Part shown: one piece after another, positions 7,007-13,760 of the stretch
How positions within the stretch are numbered: position 1 is the stretch's first letter
Layout of the letters: every line of letters begins with the position of its first letter
Origin: a virus
DNA length: 24,209 nucleotides
Strand: one strand, 5' to 3'
IMG/VR virus record: IMGVR_UViG_3300018065_000758
Span: 1 to 24,209 of that record
The notes under the pieces: generated by a model
The model's input: only the letters and a program-made list of their open reading frames with translations
Told to the model about the DNA's origin: nothing
Database searches by the model: none
Translations under genes and position numbers: made by a program

Positions 7007-7032
7007 TGGCACAGCAGTTATCTTGTCTCAGG
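6990..7032 (+). repeat. inverted repeat / leader hairpin before the first GT4 gene
   Basis: CCTGAGAC (6990-6997) is perfectly complementary to GTCTCAGG (7025-7032). Inside it, AAGAT (7002-7006) pairs with ATCTT (7020-7024), leaving a four-base bulge on one side and a 13-base loop. The right arm covers three bases of the ribosome binding site AGGAAGG (7030-7036) of the gene starting at 7040. Folding would partly hide this site. No T-tract follows, so it is not a standard terminator. Confidence 0.55.
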
Positions 7033-7039
7033 AAGGCGC

Positions 7040-8287
7040 ATGCCAGAAAAGAAGAAGATCCTGATGATCTCGGATCACGCCTTATCCACATCAGGGGTGG
7101 GCGTTCAGTCGAGGCACCTGATCAATGGTCTTATCGCGAAGGGAGAGTGGTCGGTCCGACAGCTGGGCGCGGCCATTAAGCACTCCAACTACGACCTGGT
7201 GAGGGTGAGTGACGACTTCATCATCAGACCGATTGACGGATTCGGTAATCGTGATATGTTGCGCCTGGTTCTTGCTCAGGAGCAGCCGGATGTCCTATTC
7301 ATCTTTACTGATCCCAGATTTTTTATCTGGCTCTTTGAGATGGAAGATGAGATTCACCAGATCTGTCCGATCGTCTGGTGGCACGTCTGGGACAATTACC
7401 CGATCCCGAAGTTCAACTACCCTCTCTACGAGGCGACGGACGCGATCAACTGTCACTCCCATCTGACATATCAGATGTGCGCTCAGGACTTTTTGAACAA
7501 GACCAAGTTCATTCCTCACGCGCTACCTGAGGATGTCTACTTTCCGATTCCTGAGAAGAACATCCGACAGGCTCGCGCCCAGATCTTGGGGGCGGACAGG
7601 GTGGATCACTTCATCGGGTTCTGGATCAATCGGAATGCTAAGAGAAAGCGGCCCAACGATCTCTTGATGGCCTGGTCAAAGTTTCTCGATGATTTGGAGT
7701 CAAAGCACGGTCATCGGAACGCGACCCTTCTCCTTCACACTGACCCGCTCGACAGTGAGGGTCCCAACCTCTTTGCTACGACAGAGAGATTTGGGATTGT
7801 CAACAATGTTTTCTTCTCGAAAGATCGACTGGGTTTTGACAAGATCAACGTTCTCCACAACATTGCTGACTTCTACGTCAACATCAGCTTCGCGGAGGGC
7901 TTTGGCCTGGGAACCCTGGAAGCGATGCAGTGTGGCAAGCCGATCATCGCGACGAAGACGGGTGGAATGACCCGACAGGTTGTCGATCATCGTGATGGAT
8001 CTGTGCACGGAGTGGGACTTGACATTGAGCTAAGGACGCTCGTGGGCAGCCAGCAGGTTCCTTACATCTACGAGGACTACGTCTCGGTCGAGACGATCGC
8101 CCAATCCTTCATGGAGATGTACGAGATGGGCCCGATCCGTCGTCGGCAGATCGGAGCGAAGGCGAGGCAGTACGTTTTGTCAGAGTTCTCCCTCCAGACG
8201 ACCATCGACCAGTGGCACGACTCCTTGAATGAGACCATTGAGCGGTTCAGGAATAGAAAGCACCGCTGGACCCTTGAGACGCTCTGA
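7040..8287 (+). CDS. GT4-like glycosyltransferase (first of a pair)
   Basis: The protein has 415 residues from ATG 7040, with AGGAAGG four bases upstream. It is a GT-B fold retaining glycosyltransferase. The N-terminal domain begins ILMISDHALSTSGVGVQSRH, a short glycine-rich acceptor-side loop. The C-terminal domain carries the donor-binding E-x7-E motif in FAEGFGLGTLEAM (E286 and E294), followed by CGKPIIATKTGG. HTDPLDSEGPNLF and FSKDRLGFDKINVLHNIADF fit the usual strand order before this motif. Such enzymes move a sugar from a nucleotide donor to glycans, lipids or proteins, and in phages sometimes to modified DNA bases. It is followed after seven bases by a second GT4 gene sharing the S-x-SG-x-GV-x-SR start, so the two probably act in the same pathway. 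Donor and acceptor are unknown. Confidence 0.88.
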   Translation: MPEKKKILMISDHALSTSGVGVQSRHLINGLIAKGEWSVRQLGAAIKHSNYDLVRVSDDFIIRPIDGFGNRDMLRLVLAQEQPDVLFIFTDPRFFIWLFEMEDEIHQICPIVWWHVWDNYPIPKFNYPLYEATDAINCHSHLTYQMCAQDFLNKTKFIPHALPEDVYFPIPEKNIRQARAQILGADRVDHFIGFWINRNAKRKRPNDLLMAWSKFLDDLESKHGHRNATLLLHTDPLDSEGPNLFATTERFGIVNNVFFSKDRLGFDKINVLHNIADFYVNISFAEGFGLGTLEAMQCGKPIIATKTGGMTRQVVDHRDGSVHGVGLDIELRTLVGSQQVPYIYEDYVSVETIAQSFMEMYEMGPIRRRQIGAKARQYVLSEFSLQTTIDQWHDSLNETIERFRNRKHRWTLETL

Positions 8288-8294
8288 GGATATC

Positions 8295-9458
8295 ATGAAG
8301 ACTGTTCTAATTCGAGCTCCCCTTCTCTCGATCAGCGGCTACGGCGTCCATTCTCGACAGATCTTTCGTTGGCTTCTGACGCAACCCGTGAACGTGATCG
8401 TCCAGATCGTTCCCTGGGGAAACACGTCCTGGATGATCAACCCGGACGCTGAGAGCGGTCTCGTCCGACAGATCATGGAGAAGTCACGTGCACCCGAGGA
8501 GATCGGTCGACCTGACGTAACCATTCAGGTGCAACTTCCCAATGAGTGGGATCCCAATCTGGGGAACGTGAACGTGGGCGTGTCCGCCTGGGTTGAGACG
8601 GAGACGTGCAATCCAGAGTGGATCGTCGCAGCGAACAAGATGTCCCACCTCGTGGTTCCGTCAACATTCACGAAGTCAGTGATCGAGAATACGGGCATCA
8701 TCACGCAACCGTTACACGTGATTCCTGAGGCATTCATCGATCAGGTCGCTCAGGAAAACTTACCTGAGCTTCCGCTTGACCTGAAATCGAAGTTCAACTT
8801 TCTGATGATCGGTCAGATCACTGGAAATGATCCTGGAAATGATCGAAAGAATAGCTTTCTCGCTCTCAAGTGGATCTGTGAGCAATTCAAGGACGATCCT
8901 GACGTGGGCCTAATCATTAAGACGAATAGCGCACGCGGAACGACAATTGACAAGGCAATCACACGACGATCTCTGAGCGGTGCGTTGAGCCAGATCAAGC
9001 GAGGACCCTATCCCCGGATCCACCTCCTGCACGGTGAGATGAGCTCGGAGGAGATGGCTGCCCTGTATCGTCATCCATCGATCAGGGCCCTGGTGAGCTT
9101 GACAAGAGGAGAGGGGTGGGGTCTTCCTCTGCTGGAGGCAGCTGCTTCAGGACTTCCTGTGATCGTGACGAACTGGTCGGGTCATCTGGACTTTCTGAGC
9201 ATGGGACGGTTCATCCCCGTCAGCTACACCTTGTCTCCCATTCCGGAGAATCGGGTGGATAGCAAGATCTTCATGACAGGTGCCCGATGGGCGATGCCTG
9301 ATGAGGAGGATGCGAAGCGAAAGCTACACAAGATGAGGATTCGTCCTGAGATACCAGAGAAGTGGGCGCGAGAGCTGGCCCCTAAGATTCGAGAATCATT
9401 CTCTCAGGTTGCGATCAACGGGCTTTACGATCAGGCTCTTGGGGACCTTTTCCGATGA
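8295..9458 (+). CDS. GT4-like glycosyltransferase (second of a pair)
   Basis: The protein has 387 residues from ATG 8295, which follows GAGGA and lies seven bases after the preceding stop; in-frame codons further upstream lie inside the previous gene. The N-terminus reads VLIRAPLLSISGYGVHSRQ, parallel to the first GT4 protein. The donor-site E-x7-E motif is in TRGEGWGLPLLEAAASG (E273 and E281), followed by LPVIVTNWSGHLDF. FLMIGQITGNDPGNDRKN is the start of the C-terminal Rossmann domain and holds an in-frame 12-base duplication. The role is glycosyl transfer in the cytoplasm, with unknown donor and acceptor. Its stop overlaps the next start (ATGA), which ties it to the membrane protein and late sigma gene downstream. 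Confidence 0.87.
   Translation: MKTVLIRAPLLSISGYGVHSRQIFRWLLTQPVNVIVQIVPWGNTSWMINPDAESGLVRQIMEKSRAPEEIGRPDVTIQVQLPNEWDPNLGNVNVGVSAWVETETCNPEWIVAANKMSHLVVPSTFTKSVIENTGIITQPLHVIPEAFIDQVAQENLPELPLDLKSKFNFLMIGQITGNDPGNDRKNSFLALKWICEQFKDDPDVGLIIKTNSARGTTIDKAITRRSLSGALSQIKRGPYPRIHLLHGEMSSEEMAALYRHPSIRALVSLTRGEGWGLPLLEAAASGLPVIVTNWSGHLDFLSMGRFIPVSYTLSPIPENRVDSKIFMTGARWAMPDEEDAKRKLHKMRIRPEIPEKWARELAPKIRESFSQVAINGLYDQALGDLFR
8821..8844 (+). repeat. 12-base perfect tandem duplication inside the second GT4 gene
   Basis: CTGGAAATGATC occurs twice without interruption. It is in frame and encodes the doubled GND of TGNDPGNDRK in the loop at the start of the donor-binding domain. It adds four residues and keeps the gene open. 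Confidence 0.9.
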
Positions 9459-9817
9459 GCTGGCTCACGATTCTCGCGATCTGCTTGGGACTCTTGGTAC
9501 TGATTCTCGCGGTGCTGCTGGTCGTGTCCGTCGGGATCTTGGGCTTTTTGCTGGCTGTATCGATCGCGTTCAATCTCAGGCTTGCGAGGATCATCTTCAG
9601 CACTGAGGATGCAATCGAGAAGAGTCTTGACATTCTCGATAATCTGTACGGTGAGATGACTAAGATCGCGGAGAAGGAGATTTTTTTCGATAGTCCGGAG
9701 GTCAGGCACGCGGTGAGCACGATTCATTCTGCTCGAGGTGCTGTCCTCTACGTTGCCAACGCTCTTGCTTCGATAGATATGAGTGCGATTCAGGAGCTTG
9801 AGGACGAGGAGGACTAA
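9455..9817 (+). CDS. small membrane protein
   Basis: The 120-residue protein starts at the ATG overlapping the GT4 stop. Residues 3 to about 42 are almost entirely Leu, Ile, Val, Ala and Gly, enough for one long or two short membrane helices, with a Trp at position 3 and Arg residues at the inner end. The remaining part is an amphipathic, acidic helical region (ILDNLYGEMTKIAEKEIFFD, then SPEVRHAVSTIHSARGAVLY) ending in an acidic EDEED tail. Small proteins with one N-terminal membrane segment followed by an E-x-F/Y-F-D-x-P-x-V-like helix are common in marine T4-like phages, with no known function. A holin is possible from the membrane region alone, but the long soluble tail is unlike typical small holins. 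It is three bases from the late sigma gene. Confidence 0.7.
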   Translation: MSWLTILAICLGLLVLILAVLLVVSVGILGFLLAVSIAFNLRLARIIFSTEDAIEKSLDILDNLYGEMTKIAEKEIFFDSPEVRHAVSTIHSARGAVLYVANALASIDMSAIQELEDEED

Positions 9818-9819
9818 GG

Positions 9820-10539
9820 GTGGCGTACGTCAAGAAGCGGAGACGGGTGAAGAAGAAGCGGAACATGTACTTCCACCAGGGCACGCAGGACGCGATCGTT
9901 GCCTACCAGCAGGCGGATGATCTTGCCGTGCGGGAAGAGCTTTACGTTAAGGAGATCTTTCCGGCATTCACGCAGCTGGCAGAGAATCTGATCTTCATGC
10001 ACGGGTTCGCGAAGGGGACGGATTTTGAGACCCTTCGAAATGATTGCGTGACTCACCTCTACGTGACGCTTGAAAAGTGGGATCCGGCCCGAGGAACAAA
10101 AGCTTTTTCATATTTCAATGTGGTTGCCAAACACTACCTGATCATTCAGACGAAGAAGCGCAAGAAGAATAATCGAAGACACATCAGCCTAGATGATGAG
10201 ACATCTCTAAGCTACGCTGAGAAGCGAATGATCGAGAAGTTCGGATACCTTCCGGGTCCGGATGACGTCATGATCATGAAGGATCGCCCTCAGGAGATTC
10301 AGGCACTCCTTCAGGAGATCAAGCTTCGGGTGAGTAATGAGAATGAGATCGCCTGCATCGACTCCATCCTGGAGATCTTCAATCGGGTGGATGATCTTGA
10401 CTTCTTGAATAAGCGTGCCATCTTCGTCTACCTGAGAGAGATTTCAGGACTTACTCCTAAGAAGCTGTCGATCGCGATGTCGGTAATCCGTCGGCACTAC
10501 AGAGAGCTTTCTAGAACTGACGACTTCGGCATATTTTGA
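9820..10539 (+). CDS. late-transcription sigma factor, T4 gp55-like
   Basis: The 239-residue protein starts at GTG 9820, with GAGGAGGA inside the end of the upstream gene. The first 18 residues are strongly basic (KKRRRVKKKR at 5-14). The sigma region 2 part has a helix rich in acidic and aromatic residues, then YVTLEKWDPARGTKAFSYFN and VVAKHYLI (FSYFNVVAKHYLI at 96-108), then a basic TKKRKKNNRR linker. This is the pattern of T4 gp55, the small sigma-like factor that directs host RNA polymerase to late promoters together with the sliding clamp. T4 gp55 has about 185 residues, so this one is longer, with an extra C-terminal helical domain. The last residues, RTDDFGIF, are acidic and hydrophobic like the clamp-binding tails of T4 late factors; this is an inference. 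It stands directly before the late structural genes it would switch on. Confidence 0.82.
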   Translation: MAYVKKRRRVKKKRNMYFHQGTQDAIVAYQQADDLAVREELYVKEIFPAFTQLAENLIFMHGFAKGTDFETLRNDCVTHLYVTLEKWDPARGTKAFSYFNVVAKHYLIIQTKKRKKNNRRHISLDDETSLSYAEKRMIEKFGYLPGPDDVMIMKDRPQEIQALLQEIKLRVSNENEIACIDSILEIFNRVDDLDFLNKRAIFVYLREISGLTPKKLSIAMSVIRRHYRELSRTDDFGIF

Positions 10540-10554
10540 TCTGCTGGAGGCGTT

Positions 10555-10947
10555 GTGGATCAGACCGCGGTTGAACAGGTTATTGGAGTTGGGATTGATT
10601 CGTCCCTAGAGAAGGAGGACAGTCGACTCCAGGAATTCAAGTCGATGCTGGCGGAGATCAGTTCCTTGGATGACAAGAAGAAGATTCTCTGGCTTCACAT
10701 CTACGAGAACGCCATTCAGGATCGACGCAACGCTTACGCCCTCCTGTTTGAGCTGGTGGCTGGTGTGAAGGGCAAGCCAGGAGATCACCACCTAACGGGT
10801 CCCATCCTGTCCAAGTACATTGAGAGAATGTCCAGGGCAAATGATCAACTTCTCAAGCTGGCTGAGCTGATTCAGAAGGCGCAGGACGAGGAGGAGAAGT
10901 TCGATCCTGAGGATATTTGGGCTGAGATTGAGAAGAAGGAGGGCTGA
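10555..10947 (+). CDS. conserved small acidic helical protein of T4-like phages, function unknown
   Basis: The 130-residue protein starts at GTG 10555, after GGAGG at 10546-10550. It is almost all predicted helix: EKEDSRLQEFKSMLAEISSL at about 20-40, KKKILWLHIYENAIQDRRNA in the middle, and SKYIERMSRANDQLLKLAEL with a long charged tail ending EDIWAEIEKKEG. No membrane segment, cysteine or catalytic motif is visible. The phrase KYIERMSRANDQLLKLAEL resembles a protein family I recall from T4-like marine phages near gp55 and structural genes, without a proven role. It lies 15 bases after the sigma gene, and its stop overlaps the start of the spike gene (TGATG). A small terminase subunit or a sigma co-factor of the gp33 type are guesses that the sequence does not prove. 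Confidence 0.65.
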   Translation: MDQTAVEQVIGVGIDSSLEKEDSRLQEFKSMLAEISSLDDKKKILWLHIYENAIQDRRNAYALLFELVAGVKGKPGDHHLTGPILSKYIERMSRANDQLLKLAELIQKAQDEEEKFDPEDIWAEIEKKEG

Positions 10948-12419
10948 TGTCCGGCACCGACCGAAGAGGGTCGGATATCCGTCGTCGGATCCTTCATCCA
11001 TCGACGGGATTTGATCAAGAGATCGAGAGGATCCGTCGTCTGTCGCCCCCTGCCCACTTCTACAGGGGTGTGATCGTCGAATTTTTGGGCGATCCGGGAA
11101 AGCTAAGCGAGGATAGGCTGACTACCCTTCAGGAGATGATCGTCAATCCCACATACCTCAGGGACGCTCCTCGTGGAAGCGTGATCGTCCGGATCATCAC
11201 AAATGCTCGCGATCGGAAGAGCATCGCGCCATTTTTGTGCTACCCGTTCCTGCCTCCACACATTGCCCTGCCTGCTAAACCTGGAGAGCAAGTTTGGGTG
11301 ATGTTTGAGAACGAGGAGATCTCAACCGGTCTGGGCTACTGGCTCTGGAGGGTTCCGGAGCCGAGATCCGTCGATGACTTGAACTACACTCACGGCGATC
11401 GAAAGTTCGACAGGTCAGCTGAGCTGTCCACCAGTGATCGGGCTCAGGGTGGCAAGAACGAGACTCCAGGTTTTCCAAATGGCGGAAGTACCTGGTCATC
11501 CTTGTCACTAGCCAGAGAGGGCGATTACGAGAAGATCGTTAACGAGTCTGACGCGTACAAGGAGTTTGTTCCAGAGCCCGTTCCGCGATTCACAAAGAGA
11601 CCCGGTGACACGGTCCTTCAGGGTTCGAACAATACTCTGGTCGTTCTGGGTGAGGATCGAACAGGAGAGGGAGACGGACAGCCTGAGTCAGGTGCGATCG
11701 ACATCGTTGCGGGCCGTGGCCGCCCGATCCCAGCTCAGGGCGAAGATCCGTCAGGTACCGCGCCTCGTGTCGTTGAGAATGCTCGAGGAAATCTTGAGAC
11801 TGACAAGGATCCCGAACAGAGGGGCAAGTCTGACAATCCGCAGGAGGGTGAGCCCGACCTAATCAACGACGCGTCCAGACTTCTTGTCTCCATGCGTTCC
11901 GACGGTGACCAGGGTTTGGGCCTAACGAACAAGTACCCAAAACCTTTTGATACGGGCTCTCCGGCTGTCTCCGGAGTGCCGTACGTGATCATGAAGTCTG
12001 ACGAGGTTCGCCTCGTATCCCGGGAGGACGGAAGTGTCCGTCTTGTCAAGGAGGGCGAGCCCGGAGGTGATCAGTCTGCCATCCTGATGCTACCTGATGG
12101 GACCGTTCGAATCGACGGCAACATGATCTACATCGGTCGTCCAGGTGGACAGGGGCCAGGAAAGGGAGGCTCTGAGCCCTATATCAAGTTCAGCAAGTAC
12201 AAGTCGCAGATGGAGGAGTTGATTGGGATCATGAGCGATCTCATGTCAGTCTTTCTCTTGACCTTCCCGATCCCAGATCCTCCGGTTACCGGAGGACCGA
12301 GCCCATCCCTTCAGGCTGCTCTGACGAGTGACAAAGGAGTGACCGATGCGCTCGCGAGCCTGACGCTTCTCAAGAAGAAGCTAGATGAGGCCCGATCTAG
12401 CCGGATCTTCGGAGAGTAA
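10947..12419 (+). CDS. baseplate hub/spike-like virion protein (gp5-like, without lysozyme)
   Basis: The 490-residue protein starts at the ATG overlapping the previous stop. The N-terminal part has FYRGVIVEFLGDPG, then a strand-rich block around residue 105-135 (LPAKPGEQVWVMFENE, then GLGYWLWRVPEP), an OB-fold-like pattern of tail spike and hub proteins. The middle is acidic and low in complexity (residues about 150-310). The C-terminal part, from about 345, repeats short strands (VRLVSREDGSVRLVKEGE, AILMLPDGTVRIDGNMIYIG, RPGGQGPGKGGSEPYIKF) and ends in KKLDEARSSRIFGE, an ending I know from cyanophage and other T4-like spike or hub proteins. Such proteins form the trimeric needle under the tail tube that pierces the cell surface. 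No lysozyme domain is visible. Its place directly before the fibre, gp25 and gp6 supports a baseplate role. Confidence 0.7.
   Translation: MSGTDRRGSDIRRRILHPSTGFDQEIERIRRLSPPAHFYRGVIVEFLGDPGKLSEDRLTTLQEMIVNPTYLRDAPRGSVIVRIITNARDRKSIAPFLCYPFLPPHIALPAKPGEQVWVMFENEEISTGLGYWLWRVPEPRSVDDLNYTHGDRKFDRSAELSTSDRAQGGKNETPGFPNGGSTWSSLSLAREGDYEKIVNESDAYKEFVPEPVPRFTKRPGDTVLQGSNNTLVVLGEDRTGEGDGQPESGAIDIVAGRGRPIPAQGEDPSGTAPRVVENARGNLETDKDPEQRGKSDNPQEGEPDLINDASRLLVSMRSDGDQGLGLTNKYPKPFDTGSPAVSGVPYVIMKSDEVRLVSREDGSVRLVKEGEPGGDQSAILMLPDGTVRIDGNMIYIGRPGGQGPGKGGSEPYIKFSKYKSQMEELIGIMSDLMSVFLLTFPIPDPPVTGGPSPSLQAALTSDKGVTDALASLTLLKKKLDEARSSRIFGE
12278..12296 (+). repeat. perfect 8-base hairpin inside the spike gene
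   Basis: TCCTCCGG, a TTA loop and CCGGAGGA form a GC-rich stem with a three-base loop about 120 bases before the end of the gene. No T-tract follows. It encodes an ordinary-looking Pro/Gly-rich loop, so it may be a coincidence of codons. Confidence 0.6.
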
Positions 12420-12420
12420 C

Positions 12421-13710
12421 GTGTCACGAGATGTGAGAACACTGCAGGACAAGATCAACGATGCTCTCTCGTCCCTGATCTCCGCAGACCTTCCTGAGGA
12501 TTCTAAGGATGCAGTTGAGCGAACGATTCGTGATCTCTCGGATCAGATTTCTGAGGCGATCGGAGAGTTCGTGGGAGACGACAGGACTGAGGCGACCGCA
12601 GCAGATAGTACGTCCGAAGTCCTACCCACCACCATTCCAGATTCTCTTCAGGGCTTGGATGACCTGAGTGGAACGGGCTTGGTTGTCCAGAAGGAAAAGG
12701 GCGAGTGGACAGTTCGACGGTTTAAGAAGTCAGGTGACGGACTTGCGATCACTGACGGCAGTGGTGAGGCAGGAAATCCGACAATTGCCCTGGCCGATGA
12801 CGTCGCTGCTGTCGAGGGTCTGTCAGGGACGGGGCTGGCGGTTCGGGTAGACGACGACGACTGGAATGTAAGAGCACTTGTGGTGGATTCACCCGCAGGA
12901 ACAAATAGCGGCAAGGGTCTAACGTGGGCCAACGGAAACGGAGTGTCGGGTAATCCGACGCTTAGATTAACAGATGACCTCGCCGCCCTGGAGGCTCTGG
13001 GTGACAGCGATCCAGAATCGGGAACACCCATACGTCTCGAAGACAATACCTGGATTCTCAGACGGGATCACTATGGGTCGACAAATCCCACACCAAGTGA
13101 TGACGATTCAGAAAATTTTCTGACCGGTTCGGTGTGGATAAATCCGAATCGGGATGCAGTTTTTAGGGCTGTGGATACAACAAACAATGAAGCGAGGTGG
13201 AAGCTTCTGTCAAATCATGTTGAGACGAGGCTTAACGATGGAAATGACACAATTACTTTTGAGGATTCCGTTGCCGTCACTGCAACGTCAGCTAGCATTC
13301 CTGAGACACCCGTTCCCTTTGATTACACTGATACGGTTGTTACATCTAGTTTTGTAGACTGGGATACGGGAGATCAGGCGTACGTGATCAAGTCGACGGG
13401 CATCTATGATGTTACGTACACAGTCTCCGCGACAGTTGTCACTGGCACAGATCGGAATCTCTGTTATTGGGTTGCAGCTGTTAGTGGGTCGAATGGTTGG
13501 TCGTGGATTCGAAGGGGTCAGGGTTTCACGTATCACAGAACATCAGCCCGTGATTGTGGCTTTGGTACAACAACGGTGAACTTTGTCAGAAAGTTCACTG
13601 TGAATGACAAAATCTGCGTTCGACATAGCAAGCTTGTTGAGCTTGATGATATGTCCCTAGTGCAATATGGGTGCAGTTTCACAATTAAGCTCATCGAGAT
13701 ATTAGAGTGA
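12421..13710 (+). CDS. modular tail fibre / adhesin
   Basis: The protein has 429 residues from GTG 12421, with GGAG at 12410-12413. An upstream in-frame ATG at 12385 lies inside the spike gene. Residues 1-50 form a likely coiled coil (VRTLQDKINDALSSL). Two related units follow, LSGTGLVVQKEKGEWTVRRF from 82 and LSGTGLAVRVDDDDWNVRAL from 134, each ending in a GNG/GSG-x-x-GNPT-hydrophobic strand; a third, degraded unit is near 182-205. This GTG-x-x-V...GNPT pattern is common in phage fibre shafts. A conserved fibre segment (LTGSVWINPNRDAVFRAVD) lies near 224-242. The rest (about 260-429) is a strand-rich, aromatic, four-cysteine domain, C1q/TNF-like in feel, and is probably the receptor-binding head. 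Its DNA is richer in A+T than its surroundings, suggesting exchange of the tip. Confidence 0.72.
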   Translation: MSRDVRTLQDKINDALSSLISADLPEDSKDAVERTIRDLSDQISEAIGEFVGDDRTEATAADSTSEVLPTTIPDSLQGLDDLSGTGLVVQKEKGEWTVRRFKKSGDGLAITDGSGEAGNPTIALADDVAAVEGLSGTGLAVRVDDDDWNVRALVVDSPAGTNSGKGLTWANGNGVSGNPTLRLTDDLAALEALGDSDPESGTPIRLEDNTWILRRDHYGSTNPTPSDDDSENFLTGSVWINPNRDAVFRAVDTTNNEARWKLLSNHVETRLNDGNDTITFEDSVAVTATSASIPETPVPFDYTDTVVTSSFVDWDTGDQAYVIKSTGIYDVTYTVSATVVTGTDRNLCYWVAAVSGSNGWSWIRRGQGFTYHRTSARDCGFGTTTVNFVRKFTVNDKICVRHSKLVELDDMSLVQYGCSFTIKLIEILE

Positions 13711-13721
13711 TCATTCACTCT
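13704..13721 (+). repeat. stem-loop at the end of the fibre gene
   Basis: AGAGTGA (13704-13710, including the stop TGA), a TCAT loop and TCACTCT (13715-13721) form a perfect seven-base stem. No T-tract follows. It may slow ribosomes or shield the mRNA end, or act as a weak terminator before gp25. Confidence 0.45.
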
Positions 13722-13750
13722 TGAGATCTGATCGTGGGATACCTACCGAT

Positions 13751-13757
13751 AGGAGGA
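13751..13757 (+). promoter_or_regulatory. strong ribosome binding site fixing the gp25 start at GTG 13761
   Basis: AGGAGGA lies a few bases before GTG 13761. The in-frame GTG at 13734, which would add nine residues, has no such site, and the strong site would then lie inside the gene. Confidence 0.7.
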
Positions 13758-13760
13758 AGT

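Noticed and set aside
9455-9817. Holin call for the small membrane protein
   Set aside because: The hydrophobic start would fit, but the long acidic soluble tail and the position next to the late sigma gene do not. There is no certain lysis gene directly beside it.
12278-12296. Rho-independent terminator at the GC-rich hairpin
   Set aside because: It lies inside the coding sequence, and no T-tract follows the stem.
13734-13760. GTG 13734 as the gp25 start
   Set aside because: The strong AGGAGGA site lies after this codon and points to GTG 13761.
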